NCBI GenBank assembly: GCA_018665815.1
Contig: JABJBP010000150.1
Coordinates: 1-38,442 of the forward strand
Reading direction: 5' to 3'
Origin: Rhodospirillaceae bacterium
GTDB taxonomy: Bacteria > Pseudomonadota > Alphaproteobacteria > Rhodospirillales > Casp-alpha2
Length of the DNA stretch: 38,442 bases
Positions 15,713 through 24,829 of this stretch are shown here, piece by piece. Position 1 is the first letter of the stretch, and each line of letters starts with the position of its first letter. Under the pieces are notes generated by a model. It had not been told where the DNA came from and ran no database searches. It was given only the letters and a program-made list of their open reading frames with translations. Position numbers and translations under genes: made by a program.

Positions 15713-16161
15713 AACACAATACCAACGATTTCCGGCGGCGCGAAACCGGTAATGATGATGACCAGAAGATAACCACCGATGATGAAATACTGGATCGGCC
15801 AGCCGACCAGAATGCGGAACACGCCCAGAACCAGCGCCGCACCGACCGACAGGGCCACGGTCATCCTGAGCCAAAAGGCATAGGAATCCTGCGCTTCAAC
15901 CTCATTAACGATAGCCCCGGCCTCGCCGGCGACCGTTGTGCCGAAACCGAGCGCGAAGGCAAAGGCCAACAAGATCGCCAAGCTGCCCTTGCGCGCCATC
16001 GCCTGGGCCATGGCTTCACCGATGGGAAACAGGCCCATTTCCAGGCCTTGAACGAACAACGCGAGACCCACAATGACGCAAGCCAATCCGGCGATGACAT
16101 TCACTAAATCGGGAAACGGCTGGCGCAGCAACCGAAGAAAGCCGAGAATGGGCTTCGTCAT
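15700..16161 (-). pseudogene. 5' fragment of a DUF1538 family membrane protein gene
   Basis: This 153-codon reading frame encodes four to five hydrophobic helices with DUF1538 hallmarks: GLALFVQGLEMGLFPIGEAMA, then FALGFGTTVAGEAG, then TGFAPPEIVGI. In intact family members the last motif is followed by a conserved glycine-rich segment and more helices. Here the frame ends five codons later, exactly where similarity to an FAD oxidoreductase tail begins in another frame. It is therefore a truncated gene fused by deletion or recombination to a foreign 3' end. A shortened membrane protein could still be made, but the family's conserved C-terminal half is gone. Confidence 0.6.
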
Positions 16162-16230
16162 AGGCGGTTCCGTGGTGACCCCTGATATTCCCTGGAAGCC
16201 TACTGCGATTAATCCGCTAAGGGAACCGGA

Positions 16231-17118
16231 TTAGGTTTTCGCCTCAATCCGCGCCATCAAGTCCAACGTACGCTGCGCCTGATCGACGATCGGGTAATCA
16301 ACAAAATAACCATCGACCTGAATGGAAGCCAGGCCGTTGGCCTCGGCTTCGGTGAAGGCGGTGACGACGGTTTCGGCGAAGGTGACATCTTCGGCTGTTG
16401 GCGTGAACACGGCGTTGACCGGATCAACCTGATCAGGGTGGATACACAGCTTGCCCTGATAGCCCATATCGCGGACGGCTTCAGCCGAGGCCACGCAGCC
16501 TTCCGTTTCCTTGATGTGGATCCAGACCGTATCGATAGGCGGCTCCAACCCTGCGGCGCGGCTGGCCAGCGCGATCTCGGCGCGGGCCTGGGCGATCTCG
16601 GCTTCGCCTCGGGTCCAACGCATACCCATATCCTTGGTGTAATCGCCGGCACCGAAAGACAGACGCTGAATACGTGTCTCACACGCCGCGATCTCGCGGA
16701 CATTAGCGACGCCCCGGCCGGTCTCAATGATCGGGATCAAATCAATACCGCTGGCTGGTAAATCTTTCTCTCGCTCTAACTGGGCAATCATCCAATCAAC
16801 GGCTTGTAATTGTGCCGCGGTCTCGATTTTCGGCGCGATGATGCCGTCGACACCGGCTGCCACGACAACCAGCAAATCGCCGAAACAAAATTCCGTGTCA
16901 TAGGCGTTGATCCGCACATACCCCAAGCCCGTTCGCGCGCCCTGCAGCGCCGCGACCACGGTTTCGCGGGTCGCGATTTTTTCGGCGACGGCAACGGCAT
17001 CTTCCAAATCCAAAATGACCGCGTCTGCGGCCAGCGTCAGGGCTTTTTCGACGCGTCTTGGGTGATTGCCCGGAGCAAACAGCATGGTTCGGAACGGTCT
17101 GGCGGATGATGTCGTCAT
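16231..17118 (-). CDS. HpcH/HpaI aldolase/citrate lyase family protein (CitE-like)
   Basis: This 295-residue TIM-barrel enzyme belongs to the CitE/malyl-CoA lyase group, which cleaves or forms C-C bonds in beta-hydroxyacyl-CoA esters or hydrolyses malyl-CoA. Landmarks are FAPGNHPRRVEKAL near the N-terminus, ILDLEDAV (35-42), the substrate arginine in VRIN (R69), the metal ligand E131 in IPIIETG and the D159 region GAGDYTKD. The C-terminal KLCIHPDQV is also typical. The start is preceded by AGGA. It is read opposite to the SDR/CoA-transferase genes but probably shares their acyl-CoA theme. A small exported-protein gene lies 28 bases upstream on the same strand. The substrate is not determined. 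Confidence 0.88.
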   Translation of the reverse strand: MTTSSARPFRTMLFAPGNHPRRVEKALTLAADAVILDLEDAVAVAEKIATRETVVAALQGARTGLGYVRINAYDTEFCFGDLLVVVAAGVDGIIAPKIETAAQLQAVDWMIAQLEREKDLPASGIDLIPIIETGRGVANVREIAACETRIQRLSFGAGDYTKDMGMRWTRGEAEIAQARAEIALASRAAGLEPPIDTVWIHIKETEGCVASAEAVRDMGYQGKLCIHPDQVDPVNAVFTPTAEDVTFAETVVTAFTEAEANGLASIQVDGYFVDYPIVDQAQRTLDLMARIEAKT

Positions 17119-17146
17119 AAGTTTTCCTGGTGTTGATTGTTTGAGA

Positions 17147-17386
17147 TCAGACCCCGGGCTGGGTCATGGCGTTGAGAAGATCAAGAATTTCCTTATCGGA
17201 AATCGCATTGCCCTCATTTAGCTCCTTGTCGCTCTCGAAACGGTCACCGAAACACGCGTCGTGATGAACGAAGGGCTCGGACTGGCCGGTTTTCGGCGTC
17301 CCCAAAGACACTTTTGGCGCTTCACTGACAACACCGGTGCCCGCAAAGACACTTAGGCAGACGGCGATGAAAAGACCGCGAAACAT
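17147..17386 (-). CDS. Small exported protein of unknown function
   Basis: This 79-residue protein has a signal peptide (MFRGLFIAVCLSVFAGTGVVSEA) and a mature part of about 55 residues with one cysteine (HHDACFGD) and an acidic C-terminal helix (SDKEILDLLNAM). The start at 17386 is well supported by AGGAG 7 bases upstream; the longer in-frame extension to 17548 is not, and overlaps the divergent lyase gene. It precedes the CitE-like gene by 28 bases. The family is unrecognised. Confidence 0.6.
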   Translation of the reverse strand: MFRGLFIAVCLSVFAGTGVVSEAPKVSLGTPKTGQSEPFVHHDACFGDRFESDKELNEGNAISDKEILDLLNAMTQPGV

Positions 17387-17520
17387 ATCAAGCTCCTCTG
17401 TCCGACATGTAGAATACAATATCAGTTCGGCGCTGTCATCGGGCAGGTCTCCGGATCGGTTGTCCCGCCCAACAAAGGCGTTTATAGCCAACGCAGACCA
17501 CATCAAGGGAAATCCGCGCC

Positions 17521-18678
17521 ATGAGCCTTTTCGCCAACCCGTCGGCAAAGCCCGACAGCCCCTACAGCGCCGCCGAACGCGACGTGATCAGCCTTGCCGG
17601 CGCCGCTGAGGCCCGAGATGCCATCAGCCTTTGCCCAGCCTATGAAGCAACCCCGTTGCATACCATGGCGGCGGAGGCCGAAGCTTGGGGAATTAACGCC
17701 GTTTACTTCAAAGATGAGGGGCCGCGGTTCGGCCTCAACGCGTTTAAATCATTGGGCGGCGCCTATGCGGTGGCGCGGGTACTATCGGCCCACCTGTCGG
17801 AGCAACTGGGACATGAAGTCAGCATCCGGGAACTTGCGCGCGGCGAACATACGGTTCTGACCGCACCAATCACCGTCGCCTGCGCCTCATCAGGCAACCA
17901 TGGCCGCGCTGTCGCCGCCGGTGCCCGGCATTTTGGCTGCCAAGCGGTGATTTATGTGCCGGGTGATACGCTGGAAGCTCGCGCCAAAGCGGTAGAAAGT
18001 GAAGGCGCGAAGGTTGTTCGCCATTCCGGGACTTATGACGATGCCGTCCGTGACGTCGAGACAACAGCGCGCGATGAAGGCTGGGTGGTGATTTCGGATA
18101 CCTCATGGCCGGGTTATGAAGACATCCCAAAGACCGTGATGACCGGCTATACGGTGATGGCCGCCGAGGCGCTGGAGCAGATGATCGCATTGGACGCGCC
18201 CAGGCCAACACATGTGATCATCCAAGGCGGTGTCGGCGGCGTTGCCGCGGCGACTTGCGGCTATCTAGCCGAAACCCTGCCTGACGATTATCCAACCATG
18301 ATTGTCGTCGAGCCCGAAGCCGCGGCTTGTGTGCTTGCCAGTGCCCAGGCCGGCAAACCCAGCCCCGCCACGGGTGATCTGCAAACCATCGTCGGGCCAT
18401 TGAACTGCCAGGAGGTTTCCGCCATTGCCTGGCCGATCTTGGCAAACCGCGTCACCGCCATCGCGACGGTCACGGACGATGAAATTCTCGCCGCCATAAC
18501 TGATCTCGGCGCCCGCGACACAGCGATCGGGACCGGGCCTGCAGGCGCCGCCGGTTATGCAGCAGCGAAACAAATCTTGGCCAATCCGGGCATGCGCGAA
18601 ACCCTAGGGCTGACATCAAATTCCGTGCTACTGCTGTTCGGCACCGAAGGCTCGGTCGCCGGCGTGGGCGGTGGCTAA
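17521..18678 (+). CDS. Diaminopropionate ammonia-lyase-like PLP enzyme
   Basis: This 385-residue fold-type II PLP enzyme closely follows diaminopropionate ammonia-lyase, which converts 2,3-diaminopropionate to pyruvate and ammonia. The PLP lysine is K76 in RFGLNAFKSLGGAY, the phosphate and base loop is SSGNHGRAVA (123-132), and DTSWPGYEDIPKTVMTGY (about 193-210) contains the aspartate said to act on the L-isomer. In the E. coli enzyme the residue before GNHG is an aspartate (D120) used for the D-isomer; here it is S124. That suggests L-only activity or a different beta-substituted amino acid. The C-terminal glycine loop (LLLFGTEGS) is present. It converges on the M81 peptidase gene with a 4-base overlap (CTAA). 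Confidence 0.85.
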   Translation: MSLFANPSAKPDSPYSAAERDVISLAGAAEARDAISLCPAYEATPLHTMAAEAEAWGINAVYFKDEGPRFGLNAFKSLGGAYAVARVLSAHLSEQLGHEVSIRELARGEHTVLTAPITVACASSGNHGRAVAAGARHFGCQAVIYVPGDTLEARAKAVESEGAKVVRHSGTYDDAVRDVETTARDEGWVVISDTSWPGYEDIPKTVMTGYTVMAAEALEQMIALDAPRPTHVIIQGGVGGVAAATCGYLAETLPDDYPTMIVVEPEAAACVLASAQAGKPSPATGDLQTIVGPLNCQEVSAIAWPILANRVTAIATVTDDEILAAITDLGARDTAIGTGPAGAAGYAAAKQILANPGMRETLGLTSNSVLLLFGTEGSVAGVGGG

Positions 18679-20198
18679 CTGGGCATATCCCAGTCCATAT
18701 CCGGATCAAGCGGATAGATAGGTCGGTTGAAGCCATCAAAATCAAAATTATCGAAAACCGGTGAGGTTAGGCCGGGCGCGTCCACTTCGATGACCTGCCC
18801 GGACGGGAACCACGGATCGAACCCGGCGCGGAAATGGCCGCGCGATTTGACGACAATGGTCCGCGCGTCTTCAATTTTCAGCCCGAACATCTGAAAGAAC
18901 ACCGGATCGGCGCACTGTTTGCGCTTTGATACGACGACAATCTTAATGCCGCCGACCTCGAGCAATGCCGTCGGCCCAAGATCGAGGCTTTGATCAGCAT
19001 AGATCCCAAGCGTGCCCACACATTGCCCGTCGTGCAATGCCGCCACGGTCGCCTCGGCTTCAAACCGCTTGGAAAATGTGCTTTCTGTCTCCGCATTGAA
19101 CACGGCCCGGAAAGTGATGCCGATACCTTGGACCGCCGCCGATGCCGCCAATGCCGGATCATGAAAAATCCCGTAATAACAATCAAGTACGCCGGCTTCG
19201 ATCAACGCTTCAAGGATATAGGTTGTATTACCCCGCCCGCCACCGCCGGGGTTATCGGCAACATCGGCCATGATTATCGCCGGATGGGTCAAATTGTTCC
19301 CGCTGGCCTGAGCGCGGATCACCGCGGTCGTGAGTGACGTCAAATTGATTTTGAATTGTCCACGGCTGGCCCATGCGCGCCCAGCGATATCGCGGGCGAG
19401 CGTTTGCGCCGCCGACCCGTCACCCCTCGCGGTAACGATGACCGCAATGCCATTCATGGCCGTATTCCCATAGGCAAAGCCAGCAACGACAGAGACATTG
19501 GCGATGGCGTCGGTGAGCATCGATTGACCGTAATTGATCAAATCGGCGTAAGGGCCCTTTGCACTTAGAAGCGTCACCGTCGGCGCCACCATGGGCAGGC
19601 GGATAAACGCCGTCTCGGGCTTCATGCCGTCAAATATTTCCGACATCAACCGTGCCGCCTCGGCCGCCCGTTCACGCTGATCAACGTGCGGGTTTGTGAT
19701 GTAGGAAACCAAGATGTCGGTCTCAGTGACCATGCGCTCGGAGATATTGGCATGCAAATCCAGGGTCGCGATGACCGGCACGTCCGGGCCGACGACACGG
19801 CGGACCATCTCAAACGCCTCGCCATCCGGATCATCACTCTCAGTGGTCGTCATCGCGCCGTGGGCTGAAAAATACACCCCGTCCAAAGGCATGGCATCTT
19901 CAAGCCGCGTCTGCATTTCATTACGAACGGCTTCAAAAAACGCGTGATCGGCGGGGCCGCCGGGCTCGGCGCCGGTGATCAAGATCGGCACCAATTCCCA
20001 CTCAATACCAATCGCATCCATTTCATCGCGAAATCCCGGCAATTCCGCCGGTGCGCTGGGGTGTGGATGGGCAAGATCGTCAGCCAATGCCTGACCGGCC
20101 AGGTGGCAGCATGACCGGAACGCCGCTTCAGCGGAAACCGGCGCAAAACTGTTGCTTTCCAGGTGCATGCCCATCAGGGCGATACGTTTTTTCGCCAA
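18675..20198 (-). CDS. M81 family metallopeptidase (MlrC-like)
   Basis: This 507-residue zinc enzyme matches the M81 (microcystinase C) family, which hydrolyses amide bonds of small, often non-standard peptides. The N-terminal HLESNSFAP replaces the common HETNTFSP. Zinc ligands D147 and H149 lie in ATLDLHAN and H171 in NPHVDQRERA. The middle contains ADVADNPGGGGRGNTTY (typical DNPGGG motif), and the C-terminal domain has the VVVKSRGHFRAGFDPW segment. There is no signal peptide, so it acts in the cytoplasm on imported substrates. It lies 9 bases after the fused ABC transporter on the same strand and downstream of the Opp-type importer, which makes a peptide-use pathway likely. Confidence 0.9.
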   Translation of the reverse strand: MAKKRIALMGMHLESNSFAPVSAEAAFRSCCHLAGQALADDLAHPHPSAPAELPGFRDEMDAIGIEWELVPILITGAEPGGPADHAFFEAVRNEMQTRLEDAMPLDGVYFSAHGAMTTTESDDPDGEAFEMVRRVVGPDVPVIATLDLHANISERMVTETDILVSYITNPHVDQRERAAEAARLMSEIFDGMKPETAFIRLPMVAPTVTLLSAKGPYADLINYGQSMLTDAIANVSVVAGFAYGNTAMNGIAVIVTARGDGSAAQTLARDIAGRAWASRGQFKINLTSLTTAVIRAQASGNNLTHPAIIMADVADNPGGGGRGNTTYILEALIEAGVLDCYYGIFHDPALAASAAVQGIGITFRAVFNAETESTFSKRFEAEATVAALHDGQCVGTLGIYADQSLDLGPTALLEVGGIKIVVVSKRKQCADPVFFQMFGLKIEDARTIVVKSRGHFRAGFDPWFPSGQVIEVDAPGLTSPVFDNFDFDGFNRPIYPLDPDMDWDMPS

Positions 20199-20207
20199 GC
20201 CGGCCCC

Positions 20208-23200
20208 CTATTCCACCGCCGCGCCGGAAATCTGGCGCTGCACCAAGTGCGCGTAAAGCCCACCGCGCGCCAGTAACTCGGTATGGCGGCCGCTTTCAAT
20301 GATCCGCCCATGGTCCATGGCGACAATCAGATCGGCGTCGCGGACCGTCGATAAGCGGTGCGCAATGACCACCGTCGTGCGCTCCGCCATGAGATCCTCC
20401 AAGGCACTACGGACCATTTGCTCGCTGACCGCATCGAGATGCGACGTTGCCTCGTCCAGGATCAACACCGGCGCATCCTTCAAGAACGCCCGCGCGATGG
20501 CGACCCGCTGGCGCTGACCGCCGGACAGACGCATGCCACGCTCGCCAACCGGCGTCTCCAGGCCGTCCAGCAGACTGGCGGCAAAGTCCCTGAGCGCCGC
20601 ACGCTCTATGGCGTCACTAAGATCGGCTTCGCCGGCGTCGGGTCGCGCCAACATGATGTTGGCCCGGAGCGTGTCGTTGAACAGGTAGGTATCCTGCGCC
20701 ACCAGCGCGATCCGCGCGCGCAGTTCATCTAACCGGTGATTACGAAGGTCGGTGCCATCAAGGGAAATCTGCCCGGTCGCCGGATCCCAGAACCGCAACA
20801 ACAGATGCGCCAGCGTCGTCTTGCCGGCACCCGACGGACCAACCAAGGCAATGGTTTGGCCGCCTTCGATATTCAGGCTGACGTGATCTAGTGCCGGTTC
20901 ACGACGGCTGGGGTAGGTGAAACTGACGTCATCAAGATGCACGCCAGCGGTGTGCTCGCCATCAACTTCGCCGGGACCATCGGTTACTGGCACGACTTCG
21001 TTCTCGACAGCGTTGAGGCGGCGTGCGGAACCTAAGGTATCCGCCAATTGACGCCCAATGTGCGCAATTTCGGAGACGGGCAGGAAGGCCGCCATGGCCA
21101 ACAAGGTCAACATTGGCAGCAAGCCGCTATCAAGATTGCCGGCCTGAACCATCGAGGCGCCGGTCGCCACTACGGCCAAGCCGCCGAGACCCGTAATAGT
21201 TTCCAGCAATGCGGTTTGAACCGTGAGATCGCGGAAGAACGGCAAGCGGATTTCAAGATAATCGCCGACTTTGGCATCAAATTCCTGACCACGCCGGTCG
21301 GACTGCTGAAAGGCCACAATCTCGGCCAGGCCTTGGACCGTATCGACGGCATGAGCGTTCAAATCACCCAGCGCTTCGCGTGTTTTCGAGCCCAGGGTAT
21401 CAAGTCGGTTGCGAACCAGGAATGGGCTCAAAGCCACCAGTCCCAAAAACGGCAGCAGGGCCAGCGCCATGGGCCATCCGGTAAAGCCCAAAAACACCAT
21501 GACGAGGGCCGGCACCAGAATGGCGACAAAAGTTGGTGCGATTGTGTGGGCGAAAAAATACTCAACCGTCTCAACGTCCTGGGTTGCCATCCCAACGAGA
21601 TCCCCGGTGCGGCGGCGCAACAAGTAGGCGGGCGCCAATTTGTCGAGCTTGCGGAACAGATCAATACGCATTTCGGCGAGCATCCGAAACGCCATGTCAT
21701 GCGCGATCCAAGACTCCAACCAATGGAAAACGCCGGCCACCGGCGCGAGGGCGCAAAGCCAGATAATATGGTTCATATACGGCTGACCGGATTTCACCGC
21801 GGCGACGGCGAGCGCGCCGACTACGCCAATGCCGATATAGGCGAACACGCGGGTGATACCGAAAAACAAGGTCAGCATGAGTTTCCCACGCCACGGTTTG
21901 ACGTAACCCAGTAGTGCGCGGAAGGCTTGCGACCATGTCATGCCCTCGGCGCGGATGATGGCATCGGTCGGTTCGGCGTCCTCGGCGGCGTCAAAAAATC
22001 CAAGCTCAGCGTCTTCGTCGCCATCCACCTCGCGCGAAACCAGAACGGGCGGCGCGCCGGTACTAGCGCCTTCTTGGGCCTGGGCCGCCATCAAACGCTG
22101 ATAGGGGCCGGGACGAGAGATCAATTCACGGTGCGACCCAGTATCGGCAATGCGGCCGTCGTCCAATACCAATATCCGGTCGGCATCGATAACGCTGGAA
22201 AGACGATGCGCAAAAATCAATGTCGTGCGGTCCTTCATCAACCGGTCGAGGGCCTCTTGAATAATCCATTCGTTTTCCGCATCAACCGCCGACAAAGCTT
22301 CATCAAGAACCAACACCGGTGCGTCACGAAGCAGCGCGCGGGCAATCGCGATGCGCTGGCGCTGGCCACCCGACAGCTTGACGCCGCGCTCGCCGATTAC
22401 CGTCCCGTAGCCTTCCGGCAGGGCGGCGATAAATTCGTGGGCGTTTGCATGCCGGGCCGCTTGTTCCAACTCGGCTTGCGTGGCGTCCGGCTTGCCGAAA
22501 CGCAGGTTTTCCCCAACGCTGCCGTGAAACAAATAAGTGTCCTGGCTGACCACGGCGAGATGGCTGCGGAGCGTGGAGAAATCAAGTTCCGCCAAATCGA
22601 CGCCACCAAGCTTGATGGAACCGGTGCTTGGCTCATAAAGCTTCAACAATAATTTCAGGATCGTTGATTTCCCCGAGCCACTCGGGCCGACCACACCAAT
22701 TCTTTCACCGGCATCAACGGCAAAGGAAACGCCGTCGTGGGCGGCGGTCGGACTGGCCGGGTAGCGGAAGACGACATCTTCGAAGGCGATCGTCGGTGCC
22801 AGGACACGCGGATCGCCCGGCGCGTCATTGTCGGGAACCAAGGGCTCGGCATCGAGAATTTCATAGATCCCAAGTGCCGCCGACAATCCGACCATCCCAT
22901 TATGCAAAAGCGCACGGAGATCGCGCAGGGGCCGAAAAACTTCGGTGCCCAGCATCAAGACAATGACCAAAACCTCGAGCGTTGTCTCGCCGTGGGTTAC
23001 TCGCCACGCGCCGGCCCCCAGTGCGGCGGCAGCACCCACCGCAATGCCGGTGTCGGTGATCCCGCGGGCGGCTGCGTTGGTGGCCAGCACCCACATGGTC
23101 GTGCGGAACAAATCGCGCGCGCGGGTCGCAAGCTGTTCAATCTTCGCCGTCGATTGTCCGAACGCCTTCAGGGTTCCAAGGCCTTGGATGGAATCGAGAA

Positions 23201-23792
23201 AATCCGCCGCGAACGCCTTATAGGACTTGGACCGTGCCAAACTGTTGCGGTGGTCGATGGAATGAAACGCCATCGGCGCGATCAGCGTAAACAGAGCCGA
23301 GGCGGTCAGCACGCAAGCCACGACCCAATCGAGATATACCGCAAAAGCGAAAATGATCACCGGTGTCAACGCGGCGACGAACAATTGCGGCAGGTATCGG
23401 CCGAAATAGGTTTCCAGCTGCTCAACCCCATCGACCATGGAAACGATCACATCGCCGGTGCGTTGCAAGCCAAAATGGGCCGGACCCAGATCGATGATTT
23501 TCGCATATATGAGTTTGCGGATATGGCGCTGCACCCGGGCTGCCGTTTCGTGCGCGACCATAGCGCGCCAGTATTCCAAGCCACCACGCACCAGCATGGC
23601 GGCGGCGACGATCAATGCCGGCAAAGCGATTTCACTCAGCCCGGCGCCATTGAACACCTTGGCGATCAGCCAGCCCAGCAAGGCCAACCGCGCGATGCCG
23701 ACGCACGTCGCCAATAGGCCGACGGCGACCGCGTAAGCGATTCGGCCACGCACACCTTCAGTAAAAGCCCAGAGCCGGGGGTCGAAATACAT
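20208..23792 (-). CDS. Fused full-length ABC transporter (TMD-NBD-TMD-NBD)
   Basis: This 1194-residue protein contains two complete ABC half-transporters. The first membrane domain spans about residues 15-300, followed by an NBD with GPSGSGKST (369-377), LSGGQRQR (473-480) and VLVLDEALSAVD. An acidic linker (about 575-610) leads to the second membrane domain (about 625-910) and an NBD with GPSGAGKTT (985-993), LSGGQRQR (1089-1096) and VLILDEATSHLD. Both sites look competent for ATP hydrolysis. The first half resembles CydD-type exporters (GRYLPQLFVAALTPVI, LDSIQGLGTLKAFG). Bacterial exporters are usually separate half-subunits, so the fusion is notable. Substrate unknown; exporter type is likely. 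It lies between the Opp genes and the M81 gene, separated from Opp by a terminator-like hairpin. Confidence 0.88.
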   Translation of the reverse strand: MYFDPRLWAFTEGVRGRIAYAVAVGLLATCVGIARLALLGWLIAKVFNGAGLSEIALPALIVAAAMLVRGGLEYWRAMVAHETAARVQRHIRKLIYAKIIDLGPAHFGLQRTGDVIVSMVDGVEQLETYFGRYLPQLFVAALTPVIIFAFAVYLDWVVACVLTASALFTLIAPMAFHSIDHRNSLARSKSYKAFAADFLDSIQGLGTLKAFGQSTAKIEQLATRARDLFRTTMWVLATNAAARGITDTGIAVGAAAALGAGAWRVTHGETTLEVLVIVLMLGTEVFRPLRDLRALLHNGMVGLSAALGIYEILDAEPLVPDNDAPGDPRVLAPTIAFEDVVFRYPASPTAAHDGVSFAVDAGERIGVVGPSGSGKSTILKLLLKLYEPSTGSIKLGGVDLAELDFSTLRSHLAVVSQDTYLFHGSVGENLRFGKPDATQAELEQAARHANAHEFIAALPEGYGTVIGERGVKLSGGQRQRIAIARALLRDAPVLVLDEALSAVDAENEWIIQEALDRLMKDRTTLIFAHRLSSVIDADRILVLDDGRIADTGSHRELISRPGPYQRLMAAQAQEGASTGAPPVLVSREVDGDEDAELGFFDAAEDAEPTDAIIRAEGMTWSQAFRALLGYVKPWRGKLMLTLFFGITRVFAYIGIGVVGALAVAAVKSGQPYMNHIIWLCALAPVAGVFHWLESWIAHDMAFRMLAEMRIDLFRKLDKLAPAYLLRRRTGDLVGMATQDVETVEYFFAHTIAPTFVAILVPALVMVFLGFTGWPMALALLPFLGLVALSPFLVRNRLDTLGSKTREALGDLNAHAVDTVQGLAEIVAFQQSDRRGQEFDAKVGDYLEIRLPFFRDLTVQTALLETITGLGGLAVVATGASMVQAGNLDSGLLPMLTLLAMAAFLPVSEIAHIGRQLADTLGSARRLNAVENEVVPVTDGPGEVDGEHTAGVHLDDVSFTYPSRREPALDHVSLNIEGGQTIALVGPSGAGKTTLAHLLLRFWDPATGQISLDGTDLRNHRLDELRARIALVAQDTYLFNDTLRANIMLARPDAGEADLSDAIERAALRDFAASLLDGLETPVGERGMRLSGGQRQRVAIARAFLKDAPVLILDEATSHLDAVSEQMVRSALEDLMAERTTVVIAHRLSTVRDADLIVAMDHGRIIESGRHTELLARGGLYAHLVQRQISGAAVE

Positions 23793-23866
23793 GGCCTTAC
23801 CTATAACAAATTTCGGGTGCAGATTTCATCGACGATTTCGAATACACACCATACATAAATGCGAAA

Positions 23867-23887
23867 CCCCGGTCGCAAGGACCAGGG
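23867..23887 (-). terminator. Probable terminator after the Opp genes
   Basis: On the minus strand an 8-bp stem (one G-T pair, five-base loop CTTGC) is followed by TTTCGCATTTAT, located 28 bases beyond the OppC stop. It would end the Opp transcript before the fused ABC gene. Confidence 0.5.
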
Positions 23888-23915
23888 CCGCATCACAAAC
23901 TATATTCGGCGATGC

Positions 23916-24818
23916 TTAGCGCGAGCGCAGCTTCGGATCGAGCGTGTCGCGAACGCCATCGCCAAACAGGTTAAATCCAAACACTGCCAAGCTGATAGCC
24001 ACGCCGGGCCAAATGGCGACCCAAGGGGCGGACTCGGCAAATTCCTCGGCACCACCCTGCAGCATCAAACCCCACGCCGGTGTCGGCTCCTGGACACCCA
24101 TGCCCAGATAACTCAATGAGGCTTCCAACAAGATCGCCTGACCCAGAAATGAAGTCAGCATGATCAGGAACGGCGCCATGACGTTCGGTGCCATATGCCG
24201 AAGGATGATCCGAGCATCACTGAAGCCCAGGGCTCGGGCAGCATCCACATAAGGAATTTCTCGAATAGCCAAAGCGTTTGAGCGGACCACGCGGGCGCAC
24301 TGTGGGATGAACGGAATGGTAATAGCGATAATCACATTAACCGTCCCCGGTCCCAATGTGGCGACAACGGCCAGCGCCAGGATAATCAGCGGGAACGCCA
24401 TGATGACGTCAACCAAGCGCTGGACAATCAAGTCGAACGTGCCGCCGAAGTAGGCACTGGCAACGCCAAGAACCATACCGCAGGTCGCGCCGACAATGGC
24501 GCAGGTGAAACCGACGAACAGGGCCGTCCGCGCGCCGAAAACGATCCTGGTCAGAAGATCGCGGCCGAATTGATCGGCACCCAATATATATACGTCGTTC
24601 GGGGCTTCCAGCATGTGTTCGAGGTCGTTGTCCTCGGGCGGGAAGAAGGTCAGGAACTCGGCGAAAATGGCCATCAAGACCATCATGACGACGATCGCGA
24701 ACCCGCCCGCAGCCAATGGCTGCTTGCGAACCAAATCTATGGCGACCTGATGCCATGCCTTCTTCTCGGCAAGTTCAGCGAAGTCGTCGTCGACTTGAAT
24801 TTCAGATGCAGTGGCCAT
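23916..24818 (-). CDS. ABC transporter permease, OppC/DppC family
   Basis: This 300-residue inner-membrane permease matches the DppC/OppC type of peptide importers. It has an N-terminal soluble tail, a first helix (about 35-57), a periplasmic segment with LGADQFGRDLLTRIVFGAR (the family's DxxGRDxLSR motif) and five further helices. The coupling EAA loop lies near DAARALGFSDARIILRHMAPN. The start at 24818 has AAGGA upstream; a longer in-frame start at 24860 would overlap the OppB gene. It pairs with OppB (24830-25801), 11 bases upstream. Confidence 0.92.
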   Translation of the reverse strand: MATASEIQVDDDFAELAEKKAWHQVAIDLVRKQPLAAGGFAIVVMMVLMAIFAEFLTFFPPEDNDLEHMLEAPNDVYILGADQFGRDLLTRIVFGARTALFVGFTCAIVGATCGMVLGVASAYFGGTFDLIVQRLVDVIMAFPLIILALAVVATLGPGTVNVIIAITIPFIPQCARVVRSNALAIREIPYVDAARALGFSDARIILRHMAPNVMAPFLIMLTSFLGQAILLEASLSYLGMGVQEPTPAWGLMLQGGAEEFAESAPWVAIWPGVAISLAVFGFNLFGDGVRDTLDPKLRSR

Positions 24819-24829
24819 ACCAAATGTCC

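Noticed and set aside
21048-21914. 288-codon plus-strand frame opposite the fused ABC transporter (and similar long frames at 21927 and 22737)
   Set aside because: They are antisense to a transporter with all ATPase motifs intact, and their glutamine-, arginine- and histidine-rich sequence has no domain features.
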